NCBI GenBank assembly: GCA_947258465.1
Contig: CAMYIQ010000334.1
Span: forward strand, 1-10,931
DNA from: an uncultured Erythrobacter sp.
Lineage (GTDB): Bacteria; Pseudomonadota; Alphaproteobacteria; Sphingomonadales; Sphingomonadaceae
Length of the DNA: 10,931 bases
Reading direction: 5' to 3'
The notes below the pieces were generated by a model, which did not search any database, had not been told where the DNA came from, and worked only from the letters and a program-made list of their open reading frames with translations. This document shows positions 1 to 7,034 of this stretch, piece by piece. Position 1 is the stretch's first letter. The number at the start of each line of letters is the position of its first letter. The translations under genes and the position numbers were made by a program.

Positions 1-81
1 CAGCGTGGTCGATCCGGCATGGGCGGAAGGCCCCCAGGCCAGCGCAGATAGCGCCAGCAACAGTTTCCAAACGCGCTTCAT
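1..81 (-). CDS. Secreted protein of unknown function, N-terminus only (cut by window edge)
   Basis: Only the first 27 codons are in the window. They read as a classic Sec signal peptide: a basic start (MKRVWK), a hydrophobic stretch LLLALSALAWG, and an AHA signal-peptidase I site at residues 20-22, so the mature protein would begin GSTTL. The start is well supported by a Shine-Dalgarno AAGGAG at 94-89, 7 nt before the ATG at 81-79. The gene begins 23 bp after the stop of the esterase gene on the same strand, so it is probably the third gene of the receptor-esterase operon. The product should be periplasmic, extracellular or in the outer membrane. Its family cannot be named from this fragment. 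A periplasmic enzyme or binding protein acting on the same substrate would fit the context, but that is only inference. Confidence 0.8.
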   Translation of the reverse strand, partial: MKRVWKLLLALSALAWGPSAHAGSTTL

Positions 82-104
82 CGTCCCTCTCCTTCAGATT
101 TGCC

Positions 105-1109
105 CTATGGGTTTGCGAACTCCATCTTCCGATGCAGATATTCGGCGATCCTGCGACGCATGTCCTGAGCGGTGTCGAGCACTCCGAAGGACAGGAAGGC
201 ATGGATGGTCTCCTCGGCGCAGTGGTGGACACTGTCGATACCGGCGGCCCGCAGCTTATCGTGATAGGCGATGTCTTCGTCGCGCAAGGGGTCGCACCCC
301 GCCGTCACGATCATCGCGGGGGCCAGATTATCGGGTACGGGCCCAAGCAGCGGCGAGATGCGGGGATCGCCTGCCAGATCGACATCCTCGCCGAGGTAAT
401 TGTCACGCGCGAATTCGATCGCTTCGGCGACCAGGAAGTAGTCGCCCTGCCCAAACCGGATACGAGACGGAAAGCTGGCGTGAGGGCTGGCGATATCGGT
501 CATGGGATAGATCAGGACCTGACAGGCCAAAGGCGGGGCATTGCCGAGAGCGGATTCCCGCGCGAGCACTGCGGCGAGATTGCCCCCGGCACTATCGCCG
601 ATTACCGCCAGGCGATCGGGATCGCCGCCCATGCTCGCGCCATGGCGATATAGCCATTCGAGCGCGCCTTGCGCATCGTTCAATCCATCGGGAAAGCGAT
701 GTTCGGGAGACAGCCGGTAATCGAGGCTGAGGATCGCCACCTTGCTCAGCGCAGCCAGCGAACCGACCAGCCCATCATAGGCGGCAATGCCCCCTAGCGA
801 CCAGCCGCCCCCGTGAAGGAACAGCGCCAGCGGTGTGGGCGAATCGTCGGCAATCGCCGGGCGATAAAGCCGCGCGCTGCGTTTCCCATCGCCGCACGGC
901 ACGGCCAGATCCACCACCTGCGCCGGTGCAATGTCGCGATCGGGACCGCGAAAGCGATCAAAGACGGCATCGGCGAAGGCTCTCGACGCCGCCATGCCTT
1001 CCGCTTCGATGCGCGGCGTCCATTCGCTGCGCATCGCGTCGTAATCGCGCAGCAGCGCCCGGGACTGCCGGTCGAGCGGTCCCTGTTCCTCGGGCATAGT
1101 CCGGGCCAT
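105..1109 (-). CDS. Alpha/beta-hydrolase esterase, hormone-sensitive lipase (family IV) type
   Basis: This 334-residue protein has the full signature of bacterial HSL-family carboxylesterases. The oxyanion-hole motif HGGGW is at residues 99-103, the nucleophile elbow GDSAGG at 171-176 (Ser173), the acid in DPLRDED (Asp273) and the catalytic His at 303 (TIHAF). The length is normal for the family, which typically hydrolyses short acyl or aryl esters. There is no signal peptide, so it should act in the cytoplasm. Residues 1-95 form the usual N-terminal cap region. The ATG at 1109-1107 shares its A with the TGA stop of the receptor gene upstream (TGATG). No Shine-Dalgarno is visible there, which points to translational coupling. 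An alternative start at Met5 also lacks one. The class is certain, but the natural substrate is unknown; co-expression with an outer-membrane receptor suggests it acts on the imported compound. Confidence 0.95.
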   Translation of the reverse strand: MARTMPEEQGPLDRQSRALLRDYDAMRSEWTPRIEAEGMAASRAFADAVFDRFRGPDRDIAPAQVVDLAVPCGDGKRSARLYRPAIADDSPTPLALFLHGGGWSLGGIAAYDGLVGSLAALSKVAILSLDYRLSPEHRFPDGLNDAQGALEWLYRHGASMGGDPDRLAVIGDSAGGNLAAVLARESALGNAPPLACQVLIYPMTDIASPHASFPSRIRFGQGDYFLVAEAIEFARDNYLGEDVDLAGDPRISPLLGPVPDNLAPAMIVTAGCDPLRDEDIAYHDKLRAAGIDSVHHCAEETIHAFLSFGVLDTAQDMRRRIAEYLHRKMEFANP

Positions 1110-3379
1110 CAGAAGCGCAGGACGAAGCGCAGATCATAGGTTGCCGGCGCGCCGTAGAAACCAAGCTGCACACCCGGGAAATCGGCCAGGTTGAAGCCCT
1201 GAACGCGCACGGCATTGTCGGTGAGGTTTTCCACACCGGCACGAAGCTCCCAGCGCTCGTCCAAATCGCCGATGGCGACGAACCCGTTGATACGCTCATA
1301 GCCGGGTTGGCGCAGCACTGGAGAATCGGTGATCTCCGTCGCCACTTCCGACCGGTACGATCCGTCAATATGGATCGTCAGAGCCAGATTGTCGGATATC
1401 GGCCGCTGCCAGGTCGCGCCCAGGCTGGCGTTGAAATCGGGCGCATTGACCGGCCGCCTGTCGCTGACGTCGGTAACCGCACCGCCGACCAGAATGTCGA
1501 ACTCGCGATACTTCGCATCGAGCAGCCCGAGCGATCCGGTCAGGGTCAGCTCGTCGGTCGGACGGGCGGCGAGTTCGAGTTCGGCGCCATAGGCGCGAGA
1601 CGATGCGGCATTGGTGAACAGGCTGACGAATACGCCGGTCACGGGATCGGAGCCGAAGGACGTCACCTGAACATCGGTATAGTCGTTATAGAACAGCGCG
1701 GCATTCAACATCAGGCGGCCATCGAGCCAGCTCGTCTTCGCCCCTGCCTCGTAGCTCCAGACATATTCCGGGCGGAACGGCCTGAACCCGAAATCGGTAT
1801 TCGCGCGCCCGTCGAACCCACCGCTCTTGAACCCACGCGAGGCGGACAGGTAGATCATGGCATCCGGTGTCACGTCATAGCTGATCGAAGCGCGCGGCGT
1901 GAATGCCTCGAAGCTCGCCTCGCCAGAGATCGGCGTCCCGGCTACGCCAACACCCGTCAGGAAATCGGGTGTGTTCTCGATCACCGAGACCGTGGGATCG
2001 AAGAAATTCTCGAACAAGCGCGCCGAAGTGCGGTCTTCCCAAGTATAGCGCGCACCGGCCGACAGGGTGAGCCGCGGGGTCAGCGCATAAGTGAGATCGG
2101 CGAAAATCGCATAACTATCGGTCTTCTGGCGGGTTTCCGCCAGGCTCGAGGTTGCAAATCCGAAGGCGGTGACCGGAAAGCCGAACAATGTCGCCGCGCC
2201 ATTATCGACCCCGGAGAAGGTCGTGTCGTTATCGTGAAAATAATACAGGCCCGCAGTGAGGCTGAACCGGTCCCGATCGTCATAGGTTACCCGCAGTTCC
2301 TGGCTGAACTGTTCCTGTTCCTGAAGCACCAGAATATCGAGGATGGGCAAAGGCGATCCATCGGTGTCGAGGTTCAAATCGAACTCGAACGACCGGAAGG
2401 CGGTGATCGATTCCAAAGTTACGCGGTCGCTGGCATCGAACCGGCTGGTCAGCGCGAAACCATAGCCGGTCTGATCGTTGAGCCCATTGGCATTTACATC
2501 GACGCGGTAGGGATCGTCCGATGCGGGATAGGTGATGTTGCCCGTCCCATCGAAACCGGTGATCGATGTCTCGCGTACGGGGCTGCGCGACGTATCCGGC
2601 CGGTCGATCCGCACATCGCCGCTGAGCAGGAATTCGAGAGTGTCGGTCGGCTGGAACAGCAAGGTTGCCCGGCCCGCAAACGTTTCGACATCACCGTCAT
2701 CCTGGCCGGTGACGCTGTTGCGCGCATAGCCATCACGTTTGGTATAGGCTGCGGCCAGTTTGCCTTTCAGCACATCTCCCGCGATCGGGCCGCTGATCCG
2801 GCCCTTGGCGGTGACGAAACCGAAATTGCCAGCCCCCGCCTCCATATACCCCGATAGATAATCGGTCGGCCGGGTGGAAACGAACTTGATCGCGCCGCCA
2901 ATCGTGTTGCGGCCGTAAAGCGTGCCCTGCGGCCCACGCAGCACTTCGATCCGCTCCACATCGAACAGTTCGAGAAACGCCGCCTGCGACCGGGCGATGA
3001 AGACATCGTCGACATAGACCCCAACCCCGGGATCGGCGAAGGCGAGCGAATCGTTCTGGCCGACACCGCGGATATAGATCACGGCGTTACCGGCATCACC
3101 CTGGTCCAGATACAGATTGGGTGTCGCGTACTGGATGCCCGACAGCGTATCGGCCTGGAGATTGGACAGCGCTTCGTCGTCAAAGGCGGAAATCGCAATG
3201 GGTACTTCCTGAAGCGATTCCTCCCGCCGGCGGGCGGTGACGATGATGGTGTTGGCATCCTCGGCAACCGGTTCGGCCGTCGGCATTTCCTGCTGCGCCA
3301 AGGCCGGCAGGGCCTGGATCAGGGCCGTTGTGGCGCACAGGGCGCTCACCAAACGCGCCCGCTTTTTCCCGATATTCAT
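1109..3379 (-). CDS. TonB-dependent outer-membrane receptor, full length
   Basis: This 756-residue protein is a complete TonB-dependent receptor, an outer-membrane barrel that takes up a ligand using energy passed on by TonB/ExbBD. Residues 1-28 form a signal peptide ending ALA. A TonB-box-like segment (NTIIVTAR) lies at 43-50, followed by the plug domain with LRGPQGTLYGRNTIGGAI at 146-163. The rest, from about residue 180, is a 22-strand-type barrel rich in aromatic and Asp/Asn residues, ending in a C-terminal Phe (LRFVLRF) as needed for outer-membrane assembly. The ATG at 3379 is supported by GGAGGA at 3390-3385. It lies 68 bp downstream of the AraC-type gene and overlaps the esterase start by one base. 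Plug and barrel resemble the large group of sphingomonad receptors used for diverse organic compounds as well as siderophores. The ligand cannot be read from the sequence, though the esterase partner favours an ester-containing organic compound over iron. Confidence 0.97.
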   Translation of the reverse strand: MNIGKKRARLVSALCATTALIQALPALAQQEMPTAEPVAEDANTIIVTARRREESLQEVPIAISAFDDEALSNLQADTLSGIQYATPNLYLDQGDAGNAVIYIRGVGQNDSLAFADPGVGVYVDDVFIARSQAAFLELFDVERIEVLRGPQGTLYGRNTIGGAIKFVSTRPTDYLSGYMEAGAGNFGFVTAKGRISGPIAGDVLKGKLAAAYTKRDGYARNSVTGQDDGDVETFAGRATLLFQPTDTLEFLLSGDVRIDRPDTSRSPVRETSITGFDGTGNITYPASDDPYRVDVNANGLNDQTGYGFALTSRFDASDRVTLESITAFRSFEFDLNLDTDGSPLPILDILVLQEQEQFSQELRVTYDDRDRFSLTAGLYYFHDNDTTFSGVDNGAATLFGFPVTAFGFATSSLAETRQKTDSYAIFADLTYALTPRLTLSAGARYTWEDRTSARLFENFFDPTVSVIENTPDFLTGVGVAGTPISGEASFEAFTPRASISYDVTPDAMIYLSASRGFKSGGFDGRANTDFGFRPFRPEYVWSYEAGAKTSWLDGRLMLNAALFYNDYTDVQVTSFGSDPVTGVFVSLFTNAASSRAYGAELELAARPTDELTLTGSLGLLDAKYREFDILVGGAVTDVSDRRPVNAPDFNASLGATWQRPISDNLALTIHIDGSYRSEVATEITDSPVLRQPGYERINGFVAIGDLDERWELRAGVENLTDNAVRVQGFNLADFPGVQLGFYGAPATYDLRFVLRF

Positions 3380-3384
3380 AGATG

Positions 3385-3390
3385 TCCTCC
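3385..3390 (-). promoter_or_regulatory. Ribosome binding site of the TonB-dependent receptor gene
   Basis: The minus strand reads GGAGGA five bases before the ATG at 3379, a near-perfect anti-16S match. It fixes this start over later in-frame codons and implies strong translation, in contrast to the esterase gene behind it, which has no such site. Confidence 0.75.
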
Positions 3391-3420
3391 CATTCGGCCG
3401 CGTCTATCGGCGTCCGTTAT

Positions 3421-3442
3421 TTCCGGGAGATAGTGTGCGGAA
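3421..3442. promoter_or_regulatory. Small inverted repeat upstream of the receptor gene (possible regulator site)
   Basis: TTCCG and CGGAA arms of 5 bp flank a 12-bp spacer, in the 68-bp gap between the AraC-type gene and the receptor start, 41-62 bp before the receptor ATG. The position suits activator binding. However, AraC-family proteins usually bind direct repeats, and a 5-bp arm pair can occur by chance. No convincing -35/-10 pair was found in this gap, which is common for activator-dependent promoters but is not proof of one. Confidence 0.25.
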
Positions 3443-3447
3443 GCCGG

Positions 3448-4461
3448 TTACCGTGTCGAGGACGCGCTCGCGCAATCAGAGAGGACATTTTCGCTCACGA
3501 CCGCGGCAGCAAAGCGCGCGGGGGTCGTTCCGGTCCATTGCTTGAAGGCCCGGGCAAAACTGCGAGCGTCGGCGAAGCCGAGCAGGTCGGCGACCGCTTC
3601 CGGCGGGCGCCCCGCCCCCAGCAGGCGTCTCGCGCGGCGATCGAGCATCTCCGCCCGGAGCTGGCGGAAACTATGGCCGGTCTCTGACAGTCTCCGGCGC
3701 AGGGAGGCCACGCTCATGCCCAGGGCCTTCGCGACCTTGCTTTGATCGTCCAAGCCGACCTCGAGCTTGCTGCGAACCCGCGAGACCAGATCGTCCGGCG
3801 CGCTTGCAACGGTTCCTTCCGGGTCGGCCAGAATGGCCAGTATGCGGTCGTAGACATCGATCGAATCGAGCGTTTGCGCTGAAGAGCGGGGAGCAAGATC
3901 GCCCGCCGCTCCGGCGTATTCGAGCATGTAGGCCGGCGCTCCCAGCCGGACGGGCACCGACCAGTAGCCCAGCATGGCATCGCCTCCGCGCCGCGACCGG
4001 CGACTGTGTACCGCGCGCAGATGCGGGGTCAGATCGCGCCCCGCCCACATCTCCAGCAAGGTGTGAACGAAGATCAGAACCCCCTCCATCACCGTCGCGC
4101 GGGTGGAAGGGCCGCCATCGAAGGTGAAGGGAAATTCCGCATCGTCCATCCGGTAAAGGATGCGGTTGCCCTGTCGTTCGATCCGATTGTAGCTCCCGCC
4201 ATGGAGGAGATTATAGGTCTGCGCGGAAAGGCGCATGGCCTCGGCAAGGCTGGCCGCATCGCGAATACGTTCGCCAACCAGATTGGTCGCACCGAGCAAG
4301 AGCGGCCTGCTCGACAAGGCGCAGGTCTCGTCCTCGATTTCCGCCAGCCGCACCCGCATCATGCCGAAATACTCGCAGGGCGACAGGTCGGGATCGATGG
4401 CGGAGGCGCCATCCGCTGGATCGCGATGCTCGCCCTCACCGATGGAAGCTCGTCCTGGCAT
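3448..4461 (-). CDS. AraC-family transcriptional regulator (OruR/ArgR-like, long N-terminal effector domain)
   Basis: The product has 337 residues. The C-terminal third is a typical AraC DNA-binding domain: first helix-turn-helix around 239-258 (VAKALGMSVASLRRRLSETG), then the linker DRRARRLL, and a second helix-turn-helix around 285-308 (ADLLGFADARSFARAFKQWTGTTPARF), the family's most conserved segment. Residues about 40-215 resemble the N-terminal arabinose-binding-like domain (Pfam PF12625) of regulators such as OruR, which respond to small organic molecules. The gene sits directly upstream of the receptor-esterase pair on the same strand and is probably its activator. It follows the efflux operon after 84 bp with a promoter of its own. 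No Shine-Dalgarno precedes the chosen ATG; instead a promoter is spaced so that transcription would begin at the ATG itself. Met34/Met35 is an alternative start that would keep both domains intact. Confidence 0.92.
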   Translation of the reverse strand: MPGRASIGEGEHRDPADGASAIDPDLSPCEYFGMMRVRLAEIEDETCALSSRPLLLGATNLVGERIRDAASLAEAMRLSAQTYNLLHGGSYNRIERQGNRILYRMDDAEFPFTFDGGPSTRATVMEGVLIFVHTLLEMWAGRDLTPHLRAVHSRRSRRGGDAMLGYWSVPVRLGAPAYMLEYAGAAGDLAPRSSAQTLDSIDVYDRILAILADPEGTVASAPDDLVSRVRSKLEVGLDDQSKVAKALGMSVASLRRRLSETGHSFRQLRAEMLDRRARRLLGAGRPPEAVADLLGFADARSFARAFKQWTGTTPARFAAAVVSENVLSDCASASSTR

Positions 4462-4467
4462 CGCAAA

Positions 4468-4496
4468 ATGCTAGGTCCCTGCCCCGCAGGCGTCAA
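4468..4496 (-). promoter_or_regulatory. Predicted sigma70-type promoter of the AraC-family gene, leaderless spacing
   Basis: On the minus strand a -35 TTGACG (4496-4491; 5 of 6 to consensus) is followed by a 17-bp spacer and a -10 TAGCAT (4473-4468; 4 of 6). The -10 ends 6 nt before the A of the AraC-type ATG at 4461, so the expected start of transcription falls on or next to that A. No ribosome binding site is present. Together this predicts a leaderless mRNA. The promoter lies in the 84-bp gap after the efflux operon, so the regulator need not depend on read-through from it. Confidence 0.55.
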
Positions 4497-4545
4497 TTGT
4501 CCACCGGATTTCCTGTTGCGCCGGGCAACGGCACGCCGGTCCTGC

Positions 4546-5913
4546 TTAGTCGGGCGCGCCGCCGACTGCCTGATACAGCCCGACAAGCGTCGTCAGCTCG
4601 TCCGCCCTCGTCTGGACGAGCGACAGCTCCACACCCAGCAAGGCACGCTGGGCATCGACCTGCTCGATATAGGGCGTGTAGCCCGCTCGATAACGGTTTC
4701 GGGCATGGCGTAGCGCATCGGCGACCGCCGCGCGCTGGGCCTGAAGGGCGGTTCCCTGTTCACCGAGATGCACCAGTACCGCCATGCGGTCCTCCACTTC
4801 CCGCAGGGCATTGAGCACCGTCGAACGATAGGCCCATGCCGCTTGGTCACGCTGTGCGGTAGCGCCCGCAAGTTGCGCCTTCAGCCGCCCACCCTGGAAA
4901 ATCGGCGCCAGGATACTGCCGCCCAGCGACCAGATGCCGATGGGGTCTGCAAGCAGATCCGACACGGCGACGCCCGCTTGGGCACCGAGATCGACCGACG
5001 GCAAAAAGTCGGCTCGGGCAGCGCGCATTTTCGCATCTGCTGCCGCGATGCGATACTCCGCCGCGGCTATATCGGGGCGACGCCGCAAGAGCTCGGATGG
5101 GAGGGCTGCCGGAGGTGCGGGCGCGCGCAGCTCGCCAAACGAGCCGCCGCGCTCGATTTCGGCGGGCAGTCGTCCGGTCAACACCGCAAGAGCATTTTCC
5201 TGCCGCGCGATCTGCGCCTTGAGCTGGGAAACCAGTTGCGCCGTCGCCTGGTATTCGGCCTCGGCCTGTCGCAATTCGAGTTGCGAGGTGTAGCCTACTT
5301 CGGCCCGATCGCGCGCGAATTTGCGTGCCTGGCCACGAGCGTCGAGAGTCTGTTCGAGCACCGCCAGACGAGCGTCGAGCGCCAGCAAGGTGATGTAGCC
5401 GCTGGCCGCGGCGGCCGTTACCGAAAGGCGGGCCGCTTCTGCGCCAGCGACACTCGCAGCCACACCCGCCTCCGCCGCATCGATACGCGCGGCGTTCTTA
5501 CCGAATAAATCGATCTCGTAGGATGCGCGAAATGCCGGTTGCACGGCTACAGATTCCTGCGCTCGCCCGAACGGAGACACTTCGCGGCGGACACCTCCAT
5601 CGACCCCCACGCCCAGCGCAGGGAAAAGCAGGCCGCGCGAGCCGCGCTCGGTAGCGCGCGCTTCCTCCACTCTCGCGGCGGCGATCTGCACATCGGGATT
5701 GTTCCGGCGCGCTTGCTCGACAATTCTGGAGAGCTGGGGGTCGCCGAAGCTTTCCCACCAATGGGTTTCGACAGGTCCGGCCACGCCGATCGACGTGCGC
5801 CAATCGGCGGGAGGGACAACGGCCGCGCCCGGCGGCGCGTCCTGCAACGCCGGAGCACAGGCGGACAGCAACAGCGCAGGGCTTGCGAGGTACAGAATGG
5901 CTCGGCGGATCAC
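4546..5913 (-). CDS. Outer-membrane efflux lipoprotein, NodT family (TolC-like)
   Basis: This 455-residue protein is the outer-membrane exit duct of the efflux system. It starts with a lipoprotein signal (MIRRAILYLASPALLLSAC) whose lipid-carrying Cys is residue 19. Two TolC-type coiled-coil repeats follow, with the NodT hallmarks WWESFGDPQL (52-61), YEIDLFGKN (132-140), LPSELLRRRPDIAAAEYR (271-288) and APIFQGGRL (336-344), and a C-terminal repeat ending near GLYQAVGG. The length is normal. The start is taken as GTG at 5913, with AAGGA at 5924-5920 six bases before it and only 2 nt after the adaptor stop. The reading frame is open further upstream inside the adaptor gene, but that extension has no signal sequence or ribosome site and is rejected. 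It is the last gene of the tetR-MFS-adaptor-duct operon. Confidence 0.95.
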   Translation of the reverse strand: MIRRAILYLASPALLLSACAPALQDAPPGAAVVPPADWRTSIGVAGPVETHWWESFGDPQLSRIVEQARRNNPDVQIAAARVEEARATERGSRGLLFPALGVGVDGGVRREVSPFGRAQESVAVQPAFRASYEIDLFGKNAARIDAAEAGVAASVAGAEAARLSVTAAAASGYITLLALDARLAVLEQTLDARGQARKFARDRAEVGYTSQLELRQAEAEYQATAQLVSQLKAQIARQENALAVLTGRLPAEIERGGSFGELRAPAPPAALPSELLRRRPDIAAAEYRIAAADAKMRAARADFLPSVDLGAQAGVAVSDLLADPIGIWSLGGSILAPIFQGGRLKAQLAGATAQRDQAAWAYRSTVLNALREVEDRMAVLVHLGEQGTALQAQRAAVADALRHARNRYRAGYTPYIEQVDAQRALLGVELSLVQTRADELTTLVGLYQAVGGAPD

Positions 5914-5915
5914 GG

Positions 5916-7034
5916 TCAATCCTTCGTGTGAACGGTTGCGATGACGGACATGCCCGGGCCAAGCCGCGCCGTGGCGTCCTGCCCGCGATCGAGAACGATG
6001 CGCACGGCGATGCGCTGTGGGACTTTCACGAAATTGCCGGCGCCAGTGTCCGGTTTCACCAGGCTGAACTCGCTGCTGGCCGCCGGAGCAATGCTCTGAA
6101 CGCGCCCGGTGAGTTCGAGCCCGCCGAGTGCATCCACCTCGAGCGTGGCACGCTGCCCCACAGCCATGTCCGCAGTCTGCGTTTCCTTGAAATTCGCCAC
6201 CACCCACAACTCGTCCGGGACGATGTACATGAGCTGTGTGCCGGCGGTCACCAATTGGCCCACGCGCGCCGTTACTTCGCTCAGCCGGCCCGGACGCGAT
6301 GCACGGATTTCCGTGCGCGAAAGTTCGAACTCGGCTAGCCCCTTGGCAGCCTGGGCACCGGCGACCTGCGCTTCCAGCGCGCGTCGGCCCACATTCACCG
6401 ACCGCACATTCTCCAGCGCGATGGCGCGCTGCGCCCGTGCTTGCCGAACAGCCGCTTGCGCCTGCTGCAGAGCGGCCCGTGCCTGATCGCGTTCACGCAG
6501 CGATACCGAACCCTCGTCGACCAGTTCCGCAATGCGGTTCATGTCCGCCTGCGCCCTCTTCAATGCGGCTTGGGCACTCGCTACCGCAGCGTCCTGCAAT
6601 TCGACTTGCGCCTGGGCGGACCGCAGGCTCTGATCGCTGTTCGCCAGCGAGGCCTCCTGGGCGGCAGTGCTGGCCGCACCTTGCTGCACCTTTTCCCGGA
6701 ACGGCGTGTCATCGATCCGGGCCAACAGGTCGCCTTCCTCCACGCGTTGGAAGTCGGTGACCGGTACTTCGACCAGATATCCCGCGACCTGCGGACTGAC
6801 CACTGTCGTCCGGCCGCGGACATAGGCGTTGTTCGTGGTTTCATCGCCACCCGCAAAGGGCGGGAGGTCCCAGGCAAAGAGCGCAGCGAGGATACCGGCC
6901 AGGATGAGCAGAACCGCAACACCGATCCGGCGCCGCGACACATTGGGAGACCAGCCCTTGTCGGTTCGCGCCTCAAGGGGTTCGTCCTCGTTTACCTCGG
7001 CATCTGCCTCCGGCGGGAGAGCGGGATTCGTCAT
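5916..7034 (-). CDS. HlyD/EmrA-family periplasmic adaptor of a multidrug efflux pump
   Basis: This 372-residue membrane fusion protein links the inner-membrane MFS pump to the outer-membrane duct. Residues 1-36 are cytoplasmic and acidic, 37-56 form the single membrane anchor (IGVAVLLILAGILAALFAWD), and the rest is periplasmic. The first half of the lipoyl-like domain is at about 70-110 (NNAYVRGRTTVVSPQVAGYL, then VEEGDLLARIDD). A long Ala/Gln-rich coiled-coil hairpin spans about 113-235. The second lipoyl half is at 240-265 (RTEIRASRPGRLSEV and VGQLVTAG), followed by the beta-barrel segment LWVVANFKETQTADM (276-290), highly typical of EmrA. The ATG overlaps the MFS stop as ATGA (4 nt), so translation is probably coupled. 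The 2-nt gap to the duct gene supports one transcript. The length and single anchor match EmrA rather than the lipoprotein adaptors of RND pumps. Confidence 0.95.
   Translation of the reverse strand: MTNPALPPEADAEVNEDEPLEARTDKGWSPNVSRRRIGVAVLLILAGILAALFAWDLPPFAGGDETTNNAYVRGRTTVVSPQVAGYLVEVPVTDFQRVEEGDLLARIDDTPFREKVQQGAASTAAQEASLANSDQSLRSAQAQVELQDAAVASAQAALKRAQADMNRIAELVDEGSVSLRERDQARAALQQAQAAVRQARAQRAIALENVRSVNVGRRALEAQVAGAQAAKGLAEFELSRTEIRASRPGRLSEVTARVGQLVTAGTQLMYIVPDELWVVANFKETQTADMAVGQRATLEVDALGGLELTGRVQSIAPAASSEFSLVKPDTGAGNFVKVPQRIAVRIVLDRGQDATARLGPGMSVIATVHTKD

Noticed and set aside
1307..2857. 516-residue open frame on the plus strand, antisense to the TonB receptor
   Set aside because: It lies wholly opposite a clear receptor gene, lacks recognisable domains and has a composition typical of the antisense frame of a GC-rich gene.
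4500..4545. GC-rich CCGG...CCGG repeat after the efflux operon as terminator
   Set aside because: The stem is only 4 bp of self-complementary sequence and no T-tract follows.
5914..6207. Upstream extension of the outer-membrane lipoprotein frame into the adaptor gene
   Set aside because: The extension is low-complexity, out of frame with the real adaptor protein, and would bury the lipoprotein signal; the GTG at 5913 with AAGGA explains the start.
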